64,000 nt of DNA, taken from assembly GCA_036172665.1 (NCBI GenBank), contig CM069877.1, positions 27,553,001 through 27,617,000 of the forward strand, written 5' to 3'. The DNA is from Prosopocoilus inquinatus. Its lineage: Eukaryota; Arthropoda; Insecta; Coleoptera; Lucanidae. This document shows, one piece after another, positions 1 through 10,134 of this stretch; the first letter of the stretch is position 1, and the number at the start of each line of letters is the position of its first letter. Both the position numbers and the translations under genes were made by a program. The notes beneath the pieces are model-generated. The model saw only the letters and a program-made list of their open reading frames with translations, made no database searches and was not told where the DNA came from.

Positions 1-2
1 CC

Positions 3-1277
3 TTGTGCCACATATTTAATAAATCTGTCTCGTCTAGTATTTTCCCTGACTCTTTAAAACTGGCTCACGTAATCCCTGTGATAAAGAAAGGTGATACCTT
101 GTTAGTGGATAATTACCGCACCATTGCTCTCCTAAGCATATTCTCTAAAATATTTGAAAAAATTGTGTTCAATCGAGTTATAGTTTTCCTCGAGAAGTTC
201 AGCATACTAGTAAGCACACAGCACGGTTTTAGACCTGGCAAGTCTACCGAAACAGCTTCTTACACCTTCGTTGATGAAGTGCATAGTGAACTGGATTAAG
301 GAAGTTGCGTTGCGGCTACTTTTTACGATCTGTTGTGTGCTTTTGATACTGTCGACCACAATTTCATAAAACATAAGCTGTATAATTTAGGCATAAGAGG
401 CAATGTTCTCAGTTGGTTATTATCCTTTCTCTGTGATAGAAAATTGTAGTTAAAGTCAGCAACACCTACTCTGATAGCTATAAAGTTGATCTAGGAGTTG
501 CTCAGGGATCTGTTCTGGGTCCATTAGTTTTTCTTCTTTTTATAAATGATTTACCGAAACATATTAAGAACGTTTTTCTTCTGAATTTTGCTGATGATAC
601 GTCAGTTGTTGTCAGTGGATCAGGTCCTGAGCAACTTCAGCTGCATATTAAGAACGTTAATAGTGAGATGCGGGAGTAGTGTGCAAAAAATAGAGTTATA
701 ATTAATGAAAATGAAGCTCAATATTTGTTTTTTCCAGAGGAGACATGGAACACCTTCTGAATCTGTTAAATTTTTGGGTATTTATGTTGATGTAAATCTG
801 TCTTGGGATGTTCATCTGGATTATATTTATAAAAAGCTAAATTCAGTGTATTTAATATTCAATATTCCTTTTAGGCACACTTGTAAAATGCATTCATCTA
901 GCATAGAAAATTGACAGTGGCGTGTATTTATATTTATAGATGTTGCCTTTATATACACAAATTTAAAAACAATTTTCAAAAAAATAACTGTTATATATAA
1001 CTGTTTAATGTAGCGCTGTAAAGCACTGTATGGCCTTTTATAAAAGAAGTTTCTCGTATTCAGCTGTTAAATATTATAATCATTTACCATGTGAACTAAA
1101 AAATATGGAAGTCTATAGTAACTTCAAGGTAAAATTAAGGGATTATCTCTTTCTTAGAGCGCCGTATTGTATTTCGGATTATATGGATAGTTTGTAAACC
1201 GATTATGTTCTGTTACTGACTGTCATATGCCCTTGGGGTCAAAACTGACTAATAAATATTATTATTATTATTATTAT
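3..1277 (+). mobile_element. Jockey/CR1-like LINE, 3' half, decayed
   Basis: This is the reverse-transcriptase part of a non-LTR retrotransposon ORF2, with its 5' part outside the window. The first 98 codons (3-299) carry RT blocks including PVIKKGD, NYRTIALLS and TQHGFRPGKST. Frame changes and stops follow, but homologous peptide continues: AFDTVDHN near 340, AQGSVLGPLVFLLFINDL near 490-550, and the catalytic-loop variant FADD near 590. SVKFLGIYVD lies at 758-790. A last stretch near 1020-1197 resembles the C-terminal tail of such ORFs (YYNHLPCELKN). A short 3' UTR ends in an (ATT)n run at about 1257-1277, the usual tail of this LINE type. At least three frame breaks make it a pseudogene. 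Recognition of the RT is secure; the exact clade is not. Confidence 0.88.
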
Positions 1278-1668
1278 TTATGTAACAGACACACACGCCT
1301 CCATCTCAAAGAATAGGTTTTTTTTCTGTGAAAGCGCTCTTAATATATTAAGTAATAGTTCTGAACAAGTGAATCAAGAGAGGAGTATGTATATAATAGA
1401 ATCTAGAATGTCGATAGATTTACCTCCAGCAAAGTTGCCGATCTTTTGTAACGTATTGGATGGCAACAAAACCGTTGTTTTGTTATCATTAATTGGGTGT
1501 AATAAAACAACTAGCCAAGCACTTACGAAAACTTTAATGGCAGAATTCCTTAGTTTTGCTAAGTTTGTGCGAAGTACAGGTATCCTTAGTTGTTTAAAAG
1601 TTGCGTACAGTTATAGTTAGTTTTTAAAAGATGCGTGTAGTTATCCTTAGTGGTTAAAATTGTTTGTT

Positions 1669-1785
1669 ATGAAGCTCGCCTTCGTTTTTACTCTTGTTAT
1701 TTGGACATTTAACAAAATCAACGCTATTGATCGCATGCCACGTACAGAAGGAATTGATGCCGCTGGAATGGCTCTCGCGCATTGA
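1669..1785 (+). CDS. Small ORF with signal-peptide-like N-terminus (38 aa)
   Basis: A 38-codon ORF begins MKLAFVFTLVIWTF, giving a short basic start and a hydrophobic core, and is followed by a plausible signal-peptidase site after INA. The remaining 20 residues are hydrophilic. I recognise no family. It sits alone between two LINE remnants, with no clear TATA box or poly(A) signal beside it. The 5' side (1575-1660) holds an imperfect duplication of a phrase close to ttatccttagt, which could be leader sequence or repeat debris. Short ORFs with such starts also arise by chance in AT-rich DNA, so it is offered only as a candidate secreted peptide. Confidence 0.25.
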   Translation: MKLAFVFTLVIWTFNKINAIDRMPRTEGIDAAGMALAH

Positions 1786-2589
1786 ATTTTACAGCAATCA
1801 ATCCCACAACACAAGGTTACAGATTATCTGATTATTATAAATAAGGATTTTCTTTTCCTATTTTATTTAGATTGTGATTTTGTGCGTATTGTCATTAGCT
1901 TACTTGCTGTTATTATTTTTTTTTTAATTTTAACTATTTCATTTTGGCATTTGCCTTTCTTGCGTTGCTAGATTTACTCATCCAAATTTTTTGTATTTAA
2001 ATTTATTTCAATGGTAATTGTATTTTTTGTTGTACGACAAACGCGTGGATCCATCTCGAGAGCAGAAACCGGTTAGATATTGAAAGTGTTGCGGTATATA
2101 TCAGTGTGTAAAGTGTTGCCTAGTAGTTTTAAACTGTTTTACATAAGTTATATCATTCTATCTTATCTTCTTTTGCACAAGCGCTTCAATCATTAAACAT
2201 TTACATTGTTTTGTTATAATCTTTAACAAACCACTGATATAATAAATTAACATAATCCTTGACGTAATTTACTAATTATATTGATCTAAATATAAAATAT
2301 TATTTAAACCCTAATATTTAGAATTTTTTATTACAATCTTTAACAAATATGATAAATATAATATATAAATAATATAATAAATTATTAATTATGATCTTTG
2401 GCGATTGTATTAATTTCATGTAGGGTACAATGAGATTTCGTGTAATTAAGTTTCAACTATTTAAAATTAGGTCAATAAAATTGATCTAAATCAATAATGT
2501 TGTTATTTAAAAATTTACTTAACACTTGCTTCTTTTTAATTCCCTTGACCAATACAGTTCCATTTCCTATTATACTTTTGAAGTACATG
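1786..2589. other. AT-rich spacer, no gene seen
   Basis: There is no ORF with recognisable similarity here. The stretch is strongly AT-rich (for example 2220-2480) with imperfect reuse of phrases such as ttaacaaa and aattgatctaaat, typical of decayed repeats. Confidence 0.6.
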
Positions 2590-3112
2590 CCAATATTCTC
2601 CTGTGGTACATGATGATAGTCGTTTGAAGAATAACAAAATAACATTTACAACTGATGTCCACAATATTAATGTTCGACATAAAGGCAGACTTACTCCTCC
2701 ATTACACAAAATTGAACAATTTAAAAATTCTTTCTCTTACCAAATTGTCCTTGTCTTAAATTCTATCTATTTCTGGACTGATAACCTAAGTATCGGTACG
2801 TTTAAGAATAAACTTAAATCCCAACTGTTTGCGAAGCAATGTGAGTCTCTTGGGTAATATTTGTTACTGTTATTTGTTTATATTATCTGATGCACACACA
2901 TATTTACGCCAACATCTGTTTTATTTACTTATATTTTTTAAAGACCTCATACTTAACCACAGTTGAATAGATCAGAGTACATGTCAGTTTATCTAACATG
3001 TACATCTGGATTCCGCCATATTTCCCTTTGCCCTGTTGTTACTTGTTATTTGTACATTTATCTGGGTACAAGGTGAAATAAAGTTGTTTATGATATTATT
3101 ATTATTATTAAG
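2590..3112 (+). mobile_element. LINE 3' end (ORF2 C-terminus and 3' UTR)
   Basis: Codons 2603-2857 encode a peptide typical of the end of jockey/CR1-like ORF2, including an RHKGRLTPPLHK block and the closing GTFKNKLKSQLFA. A roughly 250-base 3' UTR follows. It contains an AATAAA-like signal at about 3076 and ends in (ATT)n at about 3093-3110. Everything 5' of the tail is missing, as expected from 5'-truncated target-primed insertion. It differs in sequence from the LINE at 3-1277, so it is a different family or subfamily. Confidence 0.72.
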
Positions 3113-3765
3113 TATTCCAATTTAACCCATGAAGATTTCTAGTAGTCCAAACGACGTGACTCTTCTTTTTCTTCTTCCCAGAACCAGGACTTTTTCTATG
3201 GTGTTGACACTAAACAGTGATACATCATCTTTTTGAATATAAAATTTGAATATAAAAAATAATTAAAGCAAAATAATTAACGCTTTATTTTTCTTTAGTA
3301 ATAGATTACGGCTATGGAAATGTTTGTTTAGGTACAATTTCCTCACTACACATACATACAAAGATCTTATTACCTTTCTTCTACGGATGCAGCTCTTCTT
3401 TAGTATTTCGTCATCATGTGATAACGGTTTTATTTATCCAACTGTTATGTTATTTTATTAAACTGTTTTTCTAAGTAAATAACCTTTCTACAATTCTTTT
3501 TAAAAAAAATTTCTTTACATTCTCTCTTGTAATTTTCTCCTCCCCCTACCATCTTATGCAATGTTATTCTTATCTGTCCAGCTGTTATGTGTCTTATCGA
3601 AACCTAACTATTTCACAAACACTTTATTTTTATTTCTAAAAAAACTTTCTCCACGAGATAAACGTCTGGATATTTTACTTTTTGTAATTGTTCTTTATAA
3701 AATCCTCCCGATATGTCACTTAGGGTTGCGTCTTTTAATAAATAAGTAATCGTAATTTCAGTAGA
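3113..3765. other. Spacer, no gene seen
   Basis: The region is AT-rich. A 62-codon ORF at 3561-3749 has low-complexity hydrophobic content and no recognisable motif. Confidence 0.55.
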
Positions 3766-4173
3766 TCAATTAGGCATGTATTTTTTATCCAAGATTCCTC
3801 TAATTTTAGAAATACACACGAATTTTTTACTTTTAAAGTCAACTAATTTAACTTTGGTGTACACGGTTTTCAACAATTCTTGTTCGTTTTCCTTTCCCAC
3901 TTCGGTCGGCTTCATGCCTATGGTTCTGTGCTTTTTGTTGTTGTATTTTTCGATAATACACTTTAATAAATTTACCCATTTGTAGTTACCTTGTAGGTTA
4001 AAATTTTTAAACATTTCGTTCTTGATTGTTCGATTTACTCGGTCCATCCATCGATGCTTTTTTCTCACTAAACACGTTATAATGATTGACGTTGTATTTT
4101 CTCGTTGATTTCTTGAATTATTGATTGAAAAACTCATTTCCTAAGTCCGTTTAAAGATTATTAGGTTTCTTAA

Positions 4174-6606
4174 CACGTTCACGACTGCAATTGTTTTTGT
4201 ACTCTACTGAGAAACTATCACATAATTTAATTATATAATGCGATATTTGAGTACTTTTTGTGATAAATGTCATTAAGATACAAGATCTCACGAATTTCTT
4301 ACTTTTTTTAACGGGTTGCATATTTGTGACACTGGTTTGTCAGTAAGAAATTTTTATTATAAACCAAACGTCACATATGTGTGCCATTACTTTTCACAAA
4401 GAAACATTTCCTTTTATCAAAATATTTATTTTCCTAGTTACTTTATAATAAAGAAATTTGTTCTCTTACAAAATGTATGCATGTCGTCCTATAAGTAAAC
4501 GCTTTTACACGATTCTTCTGTGCCATTCCGCAAAGCAAGGTGTGGCACATAATCCTACTGGGATTCCGTCAGTACCCTTACAGGATAAACATGTGTACCA
4601 AGTCATAGTTCTCTTTTTTTTTCTCGCTACATAAAAGACATCTTTTTCTTTTCGTAACTTTGGTAAGTTCATGCTCTTCCTTTTTTTTCTTTCGTGGGCG
4701 ATCCACCCGTTTTATATCAAGTGCCTCAATTGCAGAATCTCTAAACATTAGAAAAGGAACCTTTTTTACAGTAATTTTATTATACAGCCAATTACTGTTC
4801 CAAAGACTAACATCAAGGATATGAAAGAAAACCTTCATATACCATCTCAAAGTCTTTCGTGGTGTTGAATAGTACGAAGTAATTTGGTCAAGTCGATCAA
4901 CACCTGACATATATTTATTATACTCTGACACCATTACCTGCTTATTATTTATTATTCCTCTCTTGTTTCGTACTGCCGTCATATCTGTATTATGCTCTGT
5001 TGATATCATCAAAACGTCGCGTTTATCTTTCCATTTCAATACTCTCACTTGTCCTCTTCTTCTCCATATGACTTCTCCTTTTCTTATCTTTGTTGAAACA
5101 ACTTTTGGAATACCTTTTCGGTTTTTCCTTAGAGTTCCACACATATACGTTTTATTGTCTAACAAAAATTTTGCTATTTCACAGCTGGAGTAATAATTAT
5201 CCATATAAATGGCGTGACCTTTCCCCAAGTAGGATTCTGTAAGCTTACGCACTACTTCATAAGCGTGACCTTTTTCGTTAGTTACTGACCCTCGACCACA
5301 ATATATTATTAGATTTAACAGGAACCCATCATGAGTACAAAGTTCGTATAATTTTATTCCGTATTTACTAGCTTTGTTAGGAATGTACTGTCTAAACAGC
5401 AGCCTTCCTCTCCACAACAAAAGTGCCTCGTCTACAGACAACTGTTTTGAAGGATAATAAACTTTACGAATATTGTCTAATACATGTGAGACAACGTTGT
5501 TAATTTTATGTAACCGATCGCCAGTGTCTTCATAGTCAAAATAAAAGCAGATATTCTTCAAAATCAATTCAAATCGGGTCCTTGACATTGTTTGGCCAAA
5601 AATTGGATGATAGTATAATGGATCTCTGCTCCAAAGTAAACGTAAATATGGTAATTTTATATGCTCCATCAAGAGACAAAGACCAAGAAACTTCTTTATT
5701 TCTATAATATCAGTGTCCCGCCACTTTTCCATTACAGATTTTCTTCTATTACCTGTTCTTGCGTTGGTCCAATCCACAATTTTTTGTAGTAATGTTTCAT
5801 CGAAAATCAGCAAAAATAACTCAAAGGCTGTAACGTCTGGCGCAATTGGTATTCTCATGCCTTCTTGTCCAGTAAAAGTAAGTAGTTCTGTCTCTTCTTC
5901 TAAATTTGTCCATTCATTATCATTTGGTGGATCATAATTATTTTGTGAGTCAGAGTCTTGAACATCTAAATCATTTCCCTCAACAACCTCATCGTTGTCG
6001 GAAACACTTGCGTCAGAACTTGAAACATTATCATCACTAGGTTCATATACATCGGTATCACTTTCATCGTTCTCTTCTCTTTCACTAACGTCACTATTTT
6101 CCGAATGCATTGTATCTATATTGCTGCTTTTATGTTCTTCTATCTCGTGAAGTGCAGCATCTAATCTAATTCAAGCTCCTGTTGAGTTAAGCGTCGTTTA
6201 GAGGCACTCATGGTTAGCAAGAGCAACTTTCTCTGGTTTGTATAAAAATGTACAATACCGGTTCGAACTCAATCTTTATTAACACTAGAGTGATTTACTA
6301 CAAGAATAGTACAGAAACACAACTCAAAAGACATTTAAACAACACCAACTTTTCCGAATTGACAGTGAAACCACACCACTAAACATTGGAGGTTATATTG
6401 GAAACCACACATAATTCACCTAAACCAAGCGACACCTACATGTGTCGAAGGTTAATATAAACCAACGTAAAGTTTCATTCAGCTATTATAAACCATCAGA
6501 AAAATATTAGCCATTGAGGCATAGAGCCTCAGTGTCACAGATATGTGTCGCCAGTTTCTGCACAAATCCATACCGTCACATATATGTGACAGCGGTCGTG
6601 AACGTG
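4174..6606 (-). mobile_element. Near-complete piggyBac transposon
   Basis: TTAA target duplications (4170-4173 and 6607-6610) bracket inverted termini that match at 14 of 15 positions (CACGTTCACGACTGC at the left, and the complement of GCGGTCGTGAACGTG at the right). The 2,433-bp length and single long transposase gene fit an autonomous piggyBac. Subterminal short palindromes such as cacatatatgtg near 6575 and cacatatgtg near 4371 are also present. The host sequence rejoins exactly within the Polinton integrase when the element and one TTAA are removed in the mind's eye, confirming the boundaries. Confidence 0.93.
4578..6110 (-). CDS. piggyBac transposase, C-terminal frameshift
   Basis: This 510-codon frame is a DDE_Tnp_1_7 transposase that cuts and pastes the surrounding element at TTAA. 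The acidic N-terminus (Glu/Asp/Ser-rich, residues 1-75) is usual for the family. Catalytic Asp regions are visible as SVDEALLLWRGR (about residue 223), YMDNYYSS (about 298) and MSGVDRLDQ (about 401). A basic RPRKKKKEE segment and the first Cys pair RCLLC follow. In the A9 run at 4614-4622 the frame changes and the ORF ends 11 codons later. The remaining Cys-rich zinc-binding codons continue in the next frame to about 4505. A probable older start at about 6210 is cut off by another small indel near 6165. Without the Cys-rich domain, target and end binding would be expected to fail. Confidence 0.9.
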   Translation of the reverse strand: MHSENSDVSEREENDESDTDVYEPSDDNVSSSDASVSDNDEVVEGNDLDVQDSDSQNNYDPPNDNEWTNLEEETELLTFTGQEGMRIPIAPDVTAFELFLLIFDETLLQKIVDWTNARTGNRRKSVMEKWRDTDIIEIKKFLGLCLLMEHIKLPYLRLLWSRDPLYYHPIFGQTMSRTRFELILKNICFYFDYEDTGDRLHKINNVVSHVLDNIRKVYYPSKQLSVDEALLLWRGRLLFRQYIPNKASKYGIKLYELCTHDGFLLNLIIYCGRGSVTNEKGHAYEVVRKLTESYLGKGHAIYMDNYYSSCEIAKFLLDNKTYMCGTLRKNRKGIPKVVSTKIRKGEVIWRRRGQVRVLKWKDKRDVLMISTEHNTDMTAVRNKRGIINNKQVMVSEYNKYMSGVDRLDQITSYYSTPRKTLRWYMKVFFHILDVSLWNSNWLYNKITVKKVPFLMFRDSAIEALDIKRVDRPRKKKKEEHELTKVTKRKRCLLCSEKKKENYDLVHMFIL

Positions 6607-7049
6607 TTAAATACTTTCTCCAAGCATTGCTGACTTCGGATCCGGATTTATTCTTCAAAGGTAACGCATGTTGAAAAGAAATTAATCACGATCAATATGT
6701 ATTTATAACTGTTATTTTCATTAGCGTAAGGAATCAGGTCGGCTTGATACAGATCGTTCAAAGATTTAATTATGACTTTACGACTTTTGAAATTAATTCT
6801 CGTAGGTTTGTGAATTTCATCTACTACTTGTTTCTTAACACCTGTAATAAGATTCTTTACCATTTTTTTTATTTGATTCGGGCTTCTTTTAATTCTTCAA
6901 CATCGAATTTATTTGGTTCGTGTGACTCGTATTACCGGCCTCTTCTGACGCTACCAATGCACCTGATAATTACCGCTTGTTGTTTCTAAAGCAGCTACTA
7001 CTTTAGGCTCATCGCCTTGAAGCATCGCCTTTAGATAATGAAATTTTTA

Positions 7050-7180
7050 GACATCGTTTACTTTGCTATTGTTATAAATCAAAGATTCAAACCTTATTTT
7101 AACCTTATTTTTGATGTTCAATTCGCCCTGAAAATATCGGGAGACATTTCTGAATCACGGTGTGTAGGTATATGTTTAAA
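7050..7180. repeat. Dispersed repeat terminus, family shared with 56.7 kb
   Basis: The phrase ctgaaaatatcgggagac followed by ctgaatcac at about 7127-7160 recurs at about 56716-56750, where it reads ctgaatcaccctgtac. The rest of each copy diverges. Ends reading tacagggtg are common to insect MITEs and mariner-like elements, so both are probably ends of one non-autonomous DNA element. No coding capacity is seen. The flanks (6864-7050 and 7180-7600) are AT-rich with no recognisable gene, though 6864-7000 may hold further decayed integrase N-terminus. Confidence 0.5.
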
Positions 7181-7659
7181 ACTATTTAATAAAATTATAA
7201 AAATATTTTTTCTGTTATGAAAAAAAAAAGGATTTTTCTACAATCAAATTTATAGGTTTCAATAAAAATTAATCATTCTCAATCACATGGAAGATTCAAC
7301 TAAATTTCAAACTTTCATCTAATTTAACTAAGTTTAAGTTTAAAGTAAAAAAAAAATATTGTAAATTAGTTTTTAATTTTGGTTTTATACGTGGTCACTC
7401 CCGAAGATAAGCTGCGAATTTTTGCGCTTCTCTCAGCTTGGCCGTGCTAATGCTAACGTACAGGTGAGTTAATATTTTTGGGGTTTAAACCGGTTCATGC
7501 GTTTCCTCCGGGTAATTTTTACTTGTTTCAATATTGTGTATAGTTTAGCGCAATTGTCTTGTTTGATTTTATAAATCGCCGAAGCGAATGATTGTTATAT
7601 TAATACAGGCTTGAAGCGTTTTATTGTGTTGTTCTTGTTATATGTTGAACGTAACAGTC

Positions 7660-8050
7660 TCCTATGTTCTCTGCGAAATCAGGAGTACCCCAGAGCTCGA
7701 ACATTGGACCACTTGTGTTCCTTATGTTCATTAACGATATCAGTAACAGGGTTAATTCCAATAATTTGCTATGTGCTGATGACTTTAAAATTTATGATGT
7801 TATAAACTCTGAAGCCGATTGTAAATTAATTCAAAAAGACAAATGTAAAGTTGACATTTACTCGAAAAGAGAACAGCTCACAACTGTAACATCGACGGAT
7901 CACTTTGTGATCATGTCATGAATTTACCGATTTAGGAGTAATTTTTGATGTGAAACTAACATTTAACGGACACATACGAAGATTACATTCTGACTGCACC
8001 CAACTACTAATAGGTTTCATTATAAGATCATGTCGTAACTTTAGATAAAT
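7660..8050 (+). pseudogene. LINE reverse-transcriptase fragment
   Basis: The peptide from 7664 contains the RT pattern GVPQSSNIGPLVFLMFINDI followed by CADDFKIY, a variant of the YADD catalytic box, and an INSEADCKLIQKD helix. After a stop at 7919 it continues out of frame as DLGVIFDVKLTFNGHI, the block that follows the RT in jockey/R1-like ORF2. It has no 5' part, 3' UTR or tail, so it is an internal relic. Confidence 0.78.
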
Positions 8051-8164
8051 CGAGAGCCTTATACAATTCGTTTATTAACCAGTAAATTATATTACTGTGC
8101 ACAGTTATTGCTATTATTATTTCTGAAAAATTTGACGAAAATGAACAAAATTTTAGTCGAATTA

Positions 8165-8700
8165 TTAATCATAAAAAATTAAAATTGATTTGCTGTCAAG
8201 AATTCGTTCCGATCATATGAATGCTGAAGAAAAGGAAATAACAACTAACTTATTTAAGCAATATGCAGATATATTTCATTTAGAAAATAAACAAGTTTTA
8301 TAAGTGAAGTTAAATCTGCAATAGAAAAGATCAATTACCACTTCACTTCTTATCGTTATCCCAAAATGCATCGACAGGAAGTTAAAAATCAAATACAAAG
8401 TATGCTTGAGCAGAAACCTTCTCATTCACCGTAGAGCTCGCCTCTTTGCATTGCGCCAAAGACGTTAGGTACAAAGGGGAAACGCAAATTCCTACAGTCA
8501 TAGACTATCGAAAATTAAACGATAAAACTATTGACAACCGCTATCCTTTGCCAGACATTACTGATTTATTGGACAAATTAGGTAAATGACCTACACTTAA
8601 AGACGTTGCCTCTGGCTTTCATCAAATAGAAATATGTAAAGAAGAAAAAAACTGCCGGTGAATGAGCTGAAATAGTGTGCCGTATACGTCGGTATAGATG
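8165..8700 (+). pseudogene. Ty3/gypsy reverse-transcriptase fragment
   Basis: Broken frames across this stretch give the order expected at the start of an errantivirus-like gypsy RT. LLSRIRSDHMNAEEKEITTNLFKQYADIFHL comes first in shifted pieces, then a YRYPKMHRQEVKNQIQSMLEQ-like piece near 8350-8420. IDYRKLN appears near 8500, and ASGFHQIEI near 8610. There are several stops and frameshifts and no flanking LTRs. It may belong to the same family as the gypsy at 17.9-24 kb, which lacks its RT. That link is only an idea. Confidence 0.72.
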
Positions 8701-9557
8701 ACATCTGCAACATTCGTCTTTTTCTCCGATTTTTTTGGAAAAAAGAGAGGAGTAACATATTTTTCTTAACCCATTAGTGCCTAGTGTTACCAAATGGTAA
8801 CGAACACATGCTCTAATAAAAGAGTTTACTGTAAGTGTAATTTTCCTTTTTAAAAACAGATGGCGCAAGTTTAGACCCGTAATATGTGAGTACTGATTGC
8901 TCTGGGAGTCCCATAGCGTACAATAGCGTTCTTGTTATTTTAAGAAGGGATAATTTCAGACGTCTGCGAAAGTGTTCAACATCATGGATATCCGATTGAT
9001 GTAAGTGACTACTTATTAGTAAATCGTAGTAATGCCCTAATATACAAAAGTTACTAAAAGTAAGGATCAATCTAACCTTTGCTGACGTTTTGTTCATATA
9101 ACTGTGAAACCATAAGAATGTCATGCATGATATTTAGCGCGTTACCAAATGGTAACGCTAGGCGTTTACAGAATATAATTTGCTTGCTTCTATAGTACGA
9201 CCTTTTTATTTATAGTTGCGGATTTACATTAGAAGAGGTTCTAGAATTGGCTTGTGCCGATGATTTGGATGTGGCGCAAATATTTGTTGAACCTCCAGAT
9301 GTAAATGTTCTAATTAACGAAGAATCCGGCGATGAAGATATAAATCAGGGGTGTCAAATTCAATTTTGCAAAGGGCCATATATTAAATTTAGAATGTGTA
9401 GGCGGGCCAGATTCAAATTAAAAAAATGTCCTGAATTATTATAACATTTTATTTATTTAATTATATAGATAGTATAATATACTTTATTATACATATACTA
9501 AGTATATGTATAATATACGGTTGTTAAAAATCATATCAAAGTTATAAAAGAGGGTAA

Positions 9558-10082
9558 TTATTTTGAGCTCGAGGATCCAGATACGTGACTTCTCTTGTTT
9601 TTGACAAGCTCATTGATGTCAGGTATCATATTCGTTGTAATTATTTTAAGAATTGATTGGAGATGTTCATTCGTAAGTCTTGTGCGATGTTTGTTCTTAT
9701 TTATTTTCATGACGGAAAACATCTGCTCACATAAATAGGTACTACCAAACATGCACAGAATGCGTGCTGCATGCTTTTTTAATTCCGGGTAGTTTTCCAA
9801 ACTCTTGAAATATTGTGTATAAAATGTAACAGCGTTAACCTCTTCAAATTTTTCTTTCAAAATACTGTCCGATTAAAGATCTATCAACTCCATTTGCAAA
9901 TGAACTGGTGCCTGTGAAGCTTCAAAATTGAATGGATTGTTGAAAATTGGGAATTCCATTTCATTCATTTTGTGGAAATCTTCAAAACGATTGTTGAATT
10001 CCGTGATCAGATTTTGGAGAAGTTGAGAATATTGATCCAATTTTTTTTTGGTTCACTGTGCAAAATGATTTTAAATGAGGGA

Positions 10083-10134
<52 letters not shown>

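Larger units (their letters stand above)
3766..6863 (-). pseudogene. Polinton/Maverick-type integrase, split by piggyBac
   Basis: Two minus-strand blocks form one retroviral-type (rve) integrase of the kind carried by Polintons/adintoviruses. The upstream block (6863 down to 6611) has the SLNDLYQADLIPYA segment, whose QADL holds the first catalytic Asp, followed by KYILIVINFFS and, after a frame change, LKNKSGSEVSNAWRKYL. The downstream block (4169 down to 3766) resumes with TDLGNEF, which holds the second catalytic Asp. It continues through the RVNRTIKNEMFKNF region and a KYNNKKHRTIGMKPTEV segment typical of the family's C-terminal half. Between the blocks lies a complete piggyBac in a TTAA. 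Frameshifts and stops on both sides show the integrase was already decaying or has decayed since. Identification rests on family patterns recalled from known Polinton integrases. Confidence 0.8.

Noticed and set aside
1369..1620. 83-codon ORF with an ILSLIGC-like stretch
   Set aside because: No family resemblance and no regulatory context; chance ORF in AT-rich DNA.
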